A DNA stretch of 10,956 nt from Elusimicrobiota bacterium (lineage in GTDB: Bacteria; Elusimicrobiota; Elusimicrobia; UBA1565; UBA9628), in the NCBI GenBank assembly GCA_028871595.1, contig JAGWMT010000090.1, positions 1 through 10,956 of the forward strand. Reading direction: 5' to 3'. Made by a program: the position numbers and the translations under genes. The notes beneath the pieces were generated by a model. That model searched no databases. It was not told where the DNA came from and worked only from the letters and a program-made list of their open reading frames with translations. Position 1 is the stretch's first letter. Each line of letters starts with the position of its first letter. Shown here piece by piece: positions 7,715-10,956 of the stretch.

Positions 7715-8517
7715 AGCCCTCCGCCTCCATCGGCGTGTTCGACTCGGGCCTGGGCGGGCTGACCGTGTTCAAGGCCTTGGCCCGCCTCATGCCCGAGGAG
7801 TCCCTGGTTTATTTCGGCGACACCGCGCACGTGCCTTACGGCTCGAAATCACCGGAGGCCATCGCGCGCTATTCGTCCGAGGTGGCCCGCTTCCTGGCCG
7901 GCCGCGGAATCAAGCTGCTGGTGGTGGCGTGCAACACCTCGTCGGCGTGGGCCCTGCCCGCGATCCGCCGGGCCGTCTCCGTTCCCGTCGTCGGCGTCAT
8001 CGCCCCGGGAGCGCGCGCGGCCCTGGCCGCCTCGCGCGGCGGGCGCATCGGCGTCATCGGCACCGAGGCGACGGTGAAGTCCGGCGCGTACCCGAAGGCC
8101 CTGAAGTCCCTGTCGCGGCGCGCGCGCAGCGTGTCGGCGGCCTGCCCGCTGTTCGTGCCGCTGGTGGAGGAAGGCTGGTGGAGCGGCCCGGTCGTCGAGG
8201 CCGTCGCGCGCCGGTACGCGGCGCCGCTCAAGAAAGCGCGCGTGGACGCGGTGATCCTGGGCTGCACGCACTATCCGTACCTGAAGCCGGTGCTGGCGCG
8301 GGTCATGGGCCCGCGCGTGCGCCTGATCGATTCGGCCGAGGAGACCGCGCGCGAGACCGAGCGCGTGCTGTCCGACCTGGGCCTGCGCGCGTCCCGCGGC
8401 CGCCTCGGCCGCCGCGAATTCTTCGCCTCCGACGCTCCCGCGCGCTTCGCGCGCCTGGGCCGCCGGATGCTGGGGACGGCGGTCACCCGGGTCAGGCTGC
8501 ACCCTTTCGATTCATGA
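7711..8517 (+). CDS. murI: Glutamate racemase
   Basis: MurI interconverts L- and D-glutamate without a cofactor and supplies the D-Glu of the peptidoglycan stem in the cytoplasm. The protein has 268 residues, the usual length. Landmarks: GVFDSGLGGLTVF near the N-terminus (Asp11, Ser12), YFGDTAHVPYG, catalytic Cys74 in VACNTSSA, the GVIGTEATVKSGAYPKAL segment, and the second catalytic Cys185 in LGCTHYPYL, followed by IDSAEE. Both catalytic cysteines are present, so it should be active. ATG 7711 overlaps the amidase stop (ATGA) and has GAAGGGG at 7696-7702, eight bases upstream; an in-frame GTG at 7702 would add three residues and seems less likely. Its place after the amidase fits a wall-metabolism operon. 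Confidence 0.96.
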   Translation: MKPSASIGVFDSGLGGLTVFKALARLMPEESLVYFGDTAHVPYGSKSPEAIARYSSEVARFLAGRGIKLLVVACNTSSAWALPAIRRAVSVPVVGVIAPGARAALAASRGGRIGVIGTEATVKSGAYPKALKSLSRRARSVSAACPLFVPLVEEGWWSGPVVEAVARRYAAPLKKARVDAVILGCTHYPYLKPVLARVMGPRVRLIDSAEETARETERVLSDLGLRASRGRLGRREFFASDAPARFARLGRRMLGTAVTRVRLHPFDS

Positions 8518-9113
8518 ATGAATTGATCAAAACCGTCGGGATGGCGAAGGTCCGCGTGGACGCGGGGTTCTCCCGCGTCGGCCGTCGTCTCAAGCCGGAC
8601 GATCCGGCGGACCGCGCTCTGGTCCTGCTGGCCGCGCGCGCCGTTTCGGCCGGGAACGCGCTGATGCTGCTGTGCCGGGACGGCCACTCCAACGAGTCCC
8701 TGCCCCTGCTGCGCGCGGTCGCCGAGTTCGCGGCCGCGATGCGCTGGATCGCCGCGGCGGAGACCGGCCCGCGCGCCCTCTCCGTCCTGGCCGAGCTGGA
8801 CGCGCCCCGCTGGGAGGCGTTCTGGTCCGACGCGCGCCTCAAGGAGCGGGCGGAGAATTTCGGCGTGCCGGTGTGGGCCGCGATGACGGCTTTGGGTTCG
8901 GCCCCCGATTTCGCGCGCGGCAACGCGCAGGGACTGCCGTGGGGCCACGTGTTCGCGGATGGAACGCTGCCCGGCCGCAAGCCCGAGGAGATTTTGGCGG
9001 CGGCGGCCGTGTGGCTGGCGCTGGCGTTGGAAGCGTTGGACCGGAGATGGCCGGGGGATTTCCCCGGAGCGGCGGAGATGAGGGACGCGGCGCAGATTTC
9101 GAGAGGACAATGA
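8514..9113 (+). CDS. Hypothetical protein, helical, 199 residues
   Basis: I do not recognise this protein with confidence. It has no signal peptide and no obvious transmembrane segment. It is predicted to be mainly helical, with an Ala/Leu-rich core (LVLLAARAVSAGNALMLLC, then LPLLRAVAEFAAAMRWIAAA) and a further helix near the C-terminus (LAAAAVWLALALEALDRRW). The pattern of helices with a central LLRAVAEF motif is reminiscent of DUF5677-type proteins, where R..(A/V)E is conserved, but this is a weak resemblance judged by eye. Reality as a gene is supported by an uninterrupted frame filling exactly the space between murI and rho, an ATGA overlap with the murI stop, and a stop one base before the rho start. 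No clear Shine-Dalgarno precedes it, so it probably relies on coupling to murI. Composition matches its neighbours, with no sign of transfer. Confidence 0.75.
   Translation: MNELIKTVGMAKVRVDAGFSRVGRRLKPDDPADRALVLLAARAVSAGNALMLLCRDGHSNESLPLLRAVAEFAAAMRWIAAAETGPRALSVLAELDAPRWEAFWSDARLKERAENFGVPVWAAMTALGSAPDFARGNAQGLPWGHVFADGTLPGRKPEEILAAAAVWLALALEALDRRWPGDFPGAAEMRDAAQISRGQ
9101..9107 (+). promoter_or_regulatory. Shine-Dalgarno for rho, inside the end of the upstream gene
   Basis: GAGAGGA lies within the last codons of the hypothetical gene, seven bases before ATG 9115. It favours 9115 over the adjacent ATG at 9118 and shows that rho has its own ribosome-binding site in a junction with one base between genes. 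Confidence 0.7.
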
Positions 9114-9114
9114 G

Positions 9115-10308
9115 ATGATGAACGAAGAGAACGTGGGCGGACAGGGCGGGCAATCGGGACAGGCTCCTCAGGGAGGCGGCGGCAGCGGCTCCGGAGGCGC
9201 GGGCTCCCAAGGCGGTCAGGGAGGCCAGGGCGGATCCGGCGGCCAACAGGGCCAGCCCCACCACGGAGGCGGAGGCGGCGGCGGGCGTCGTCGCCGGCGT
9301 CGTCATCGCGGCGGCGGCGGGGGCGGCGGCGGCCAGCACGGGCAGCATGGCCAGCACCAGCGTCAGGGCGGCCAGCACGGCGGCCAGAACCGCAACAACA
9401 ACTCCTATCCGCGTCCGCCCCAGGTTCCGCAGGTTCCCCAGCGCAGCGACGTGGAGAAGGCCTTCTCGGCGCTGACGCCGGTGGACCCCTACCAGTGGTT
9501 CCAGATGGAGAAGGGCTCCACCGATCCGTCCATGCGCGCCCTCGACCTGCTGGCGCCCATCGGCAAGGGCACGCGCGGCCTCATCGTCGCGCCGCCGAAG
9601 GCCGGCAAGACCACGTTCCTGAAGCAGATCTCCAACGCGGTCGCCGCGGTCGATCCGAACACGCGGCAGTACTGCCTGCTGATCGACGAGCGCCCCGAGG
9701 AGGTCACCGACTTCAAGCGCTCGGTGCCCGCCGAGGTCTGGGCGTCGTCGTCGGACCAGTCCTACGACAAGCACAAGAAGCTGGCCGAGGACCTGTTCCG
9801 GCTGGCGCTGGAGAAGGTCGTGGCCGGCGAGGACGTGTTCATCCTGCTGGACTCGCTGACGCGCCTGGCGCGCGTGTACAACCAGTTCGCCACGGGCAAC
9901 CGCACCATGTCCGGCGGCCTGGATTCGCGCGCCATGGAGATTCCGCGCCGCTTCTTCGGCGCGGCGCGCAAGATCGAAAACGGCGGCTCGCTGACCATCC
10001 TGGCCACCATCCTGGTGGACACGGGCTCGAAGATGGACGACATCATCTTCCAGGAGTTCAAGGGCACGGGCAACATGGAGCTGGTGCTGTACCGCCAGGC
10101 CGCCGAGATGCGCATCTTCCCGGCGCTGAAGGTCCGCGACAGCGGCACGCGAAAAGAAGAGAAGCTCTTCACGAAGGAGTATCTCGAGGGCGTCTACAAG
10201 CTGCGCCGCCACCTGGCCGGCCTGGGCGACCTGGAGGCCATCAAGGCGCTGACCGACCTGATGCGCGCGCACAAGAACAACGACAAGCTGCTGTCCGCGC
10301 TGAGGTAG
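9115..10308 (+). CDS. rho: Transcription termination factor Rho, apparently without the cold-shock RNA-binding domain
   Basis: Rho is a hexameric RNA-dependent ATPase that pulls on nascent RNA and ends transcription. The ATPase core is well conserved: LDLLAPIGKGTRGLIVAPPKAGKTT (Walker A, Lys165), LLIDERPEEVTDF (Walker B region), ILLDSLTRLARVYN, the Q-loop region GGLDSRAMEIPRRFFGAAR, the R-loop FKGTGNMEL, and the arginine finger in SGTRKEE (Arg346, corresponding to E. coli R366). The protein has 397 residues, against 419 in E. coli, but about the first 90 are Gly/Gln/Ser/His with six consecutive Arg (58-63). They run through a short Pro/Gln/Val linker directly into the segment that precedes the ATPase (FSALTPVDPYQWF, ~106). 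I see neither the Rho_N helices nor the OB-fold (usually marked by a GFGFLR-like motif and a DVYVS-like strand). The primary RNA site thus seems absent or replaced. ATG 9115 has a good Shine-Dalgarno; ATG 9118 is the alternative. Confidence 0.95.
   Translation: MMNEENVGGQGGQSGQAPQGGGGSGSGGAGSQGGQGGQGGSGGQQGQPHHGGGGGGGRRRRRRHRGGGGGGGGQHGQHGQHQRQGGQHGGQNRNNNSYPRPPQVPQVPQRSDVEKAFSALTPVDPYQWFQMEKGSTDPSMRALDLLAPIGKGTRGLIVAPPKAGKTTFLKQISNAVAAVDPNTRQYCLLIDERPEEVTDFKRSVPAEVWASSSDQSYDKHKKLAEDLFRLALEKVVAGEDVFILLDSLTRLARVYNQFATGNRTMSGGLDSRAMEIPRRFFGAARKIENGGSLTILATILVDTGSKMDDIIFQEFKGTGNMELVLYRQAAEMRIFPALKVRDSGTRKEEKLFTKEYLEGVYKLRRHLAGLGDLEAIKALTDLMRAHKNNDKLLSALR
9133..9408 (+). repeat. Gly/Gln/His/Arg low-complexity tail coding region of rho
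   Basis: This segment of rho encodes short iterated units (GGQGGQ, QHGQHGQH, poly-Gly) around six Arg codons at 9286-9303. Arg and Gly codons are mixed (CGT, CGC, CGG; GGA, GGC, GGG), so it is not a simple DNA microsatellite. It is composed like the Gln/Gly and Arg-run parts of the ribonuclease extension upstream. It stands where canonical Rho has its N-terminal RNA-binding domain. Confidence 0.8.
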
Positions 10309-10323
10309 CCCAGGAGAGCGATC

Positions 10324-10704
10324 ATGAAAAGAACTCCCGTCATCACCGCCAAGGCTCCGGCGGCCATCGGGCCGTACTCCCAGGGGATGTCCTCGGGGGA
10401 GATGGTCTTCGTCTCGGGCCAGACGCCGCTGCTGGCCGATGGGACGATGATCGCCGGCGGAACCGCCGAGCAGACCGAGCAGTGCCTGAAGAACATCACC
10501 ATGATCCTGGCCGGCGCGGGGCTGACCATGAACGACGTCATCAAGACGACCGTGTTCATGACCGACCTGGGCCAGTTCGCCGCGATGAACGAGGTGTACG
10601 CGACGCACTTCAAGATGCCGTATCCGGCGCGCGCGACGGTCCAGGTCTCCGCGTTGCCGAAAGGCGCGGCCATCGAGATCGAAGCCGTCGCCGTGAGGCC
10701 GTAG
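10324..10704 (+). CDS. ridA: RidA family enamine/imine deaminase
   Basis: RidA hydrolyses reactive enamine/imine intermediates made by PLP enzymes such as threonine dehydratase, which protects other PLP enzymes from damage; it acts in the cytoplasm as a trimer. The protein has 126 residues, the normal length. Motifs: AIGPYSQG (Tyr18), VFVSGQTPL, EQTEQCLKNI, LTMNDVIKTTVFMTDL, YPARATVQV (Arg103, matching the carboxylate-binding Arg of the family) and the terminal IEIEAVAV. With the Arg present it probably has the canonical deaminase activity. It starts 15 bases after the rho stop with AGGAGA at 10312-10317, six bases from the ATG. No terminator is visible between rho and ridA, so they may be co-transcribed; there is no evident functional link to the wall genes. 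Confidence 0.93.
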   Translation: MKRTPVITAKAPAAIGPYSQGMSSGEMVFVSGQTPLLADGTMIAGGTAEQTEQCLKNITMILAGAGLTMNDVIKTTVFMTDLGQFAAMNEVYATHFKMPYPARATVQVSALPKGAAIEIEAVAVRP

Positions 10705-10711
10705 CGCCGCG

Positions 10712-10956
10712 GTGAGGGAACGCCTGCGCGCGCCCCTGGCCGCGGCCGTCGCCCTGCTCATCGGGGGGGACCTGGTCGCGTTCGGGCCGGCCGCGCTGTT
10801 CGACCTTTGGCGTTTCGTGTTCCCGGGCCTGTGGCTGTTCCTGGCCTTCGAGGCCGCGCGGCGGCGGCGCCGCCTGCTCGACGACGAGGCCTTCCTGCTG
10901 GGCGCCGCCGCCGCCCTGATCCAAGGCGGGCTGCTGACGAAGGTCCTGCAGAACGG
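10712..10956 (+). CDS. N-terminal part of a probable membrane protein (3' end outside window)
   Basis: From GTG 10712 an open frame runs to the window edge for 81 codons without a stop. The start MRERLRAPLAAAVALLIGG resembles a positive-inside first membrane helix. A second hydrophobic segment (FVFPGLWLFLAFEAA) ends in five arginines (RRRRRLLDDE), and a third, weaker hydrophobic stretch (FLLGAAAALIQGGLL) follows. This suggests an inner-membrane protein, but I do not recognise a family. The start is inferred: no strong Shine-Dalgarno precedes it, and it lies only 7 bases after the ridA stop. The other two forward frames are less protein-like. Confidence 0.55.
   Translation, partial: MRERLRAPLAAAVALLIGGDLVAFGPAALFDLWRFVFPGLWLFLAFEAARRRRRLLDDEAFLLGAAAALIQGGLLTKVLQN

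Noticed and set aside
10309..10323. Possible transcription terminator between rho and ridA
   Set aside because: The 15-base gap holds only the AGGAGA ribosome-binding site; there is no hairpin with a T-tract.
9495..10715. A long alternative plus-strand frame over the rho core and ridA
   Set aside because: The conserved Rho and RidA motifs lie in frame 1; this other frame gives Arg/Gly/His-rich nonsense across both genes.
8839..10761. A 640-codon minus-strand open frame across rho and ridA
   Set aside because: It spans several well-supported plus-strand genes and their ribosome-binding sites, and is compositionally biased; it is a high-GC artefact.
1..10956. Search for a defence system, mobile element, tRNA or integration site
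   Set aside because: No transposase, integrase, toxin-antitoxin pair, direct-repeat array, tRNA-like fold or composition break was seen by eye; the region reads as core chromosome.

Overview
The window looks like ordinary bacterial chromosome: very GC-rich, all genes on the + strand, and packed so tightly that most junctions are ATGA stop/start overlaps or gaps of 1-35 bases. It carries no rRNA, tRNA, CRISPR array, transposase or phage gene. The gene order (mreC tail, mreD, PBP2, rodA, RNase E/G, N-acetylmuramoyl-alanine amidase, glutamate racemase, a hypothetical gene, rho, ridA) indicates a Gram-negative-type bacterium with a peptidoglycan elongation machine. A GC-rich Elusimicrobiota-like lineage is my best guess. 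That is an inference from gene order and protein flavour, not shown by any marker in the window.

Layout: 1-3792 is the elongasome block: the end of a probable mreC, then mreD, mrdA (PBP2 transpeptidase) and rodA (SEDS glycosyltransferase). 3807-6131 is an RNase E/G whose normal catalytic core follows a disordered N-terminal extension of about 295 residues. 6128-8517 returns to the cell wall with a secreted zinc amidase (cell separation or wall turnover) and MurI (D-glutamate supply). 8514-9113 is an unrecognised 199-residue protein. 9115-10308 encodes Rho with an intact ATPase core, but with the usual cold-shock RNA-binding domain apparently replaced by a Gly/Gln/His/Arg-rich tail. 10324-10704 is RidA, and 10712 to the window edge is the start of a probable membrane protein.

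How they fit together: MurI makes D-Glu for precursors, RodA polymerises lipid II, PBP2 cross-links the strands, MreC/MreD link these enzymes to the MreB scaffold, and the amidase cleaves peptide stems from glycan. The two RNA-metabolism genes, RNase E/G and Rho, sit inside the same unidirectional block. Both carry low-complexity N-terminal tails rich in Gln/Gly with an uninterrupted run of arginines. This pairing, with the loss of the canonical RNA-binding domain in Rho, is the most interesting feature of the window: it suggests, but does not prove, a degradosome- or condensate-like partnership. A second structural oddity is RodA, which has an insertion of about 78 residues that looks like one extra transmembrane hairpin.
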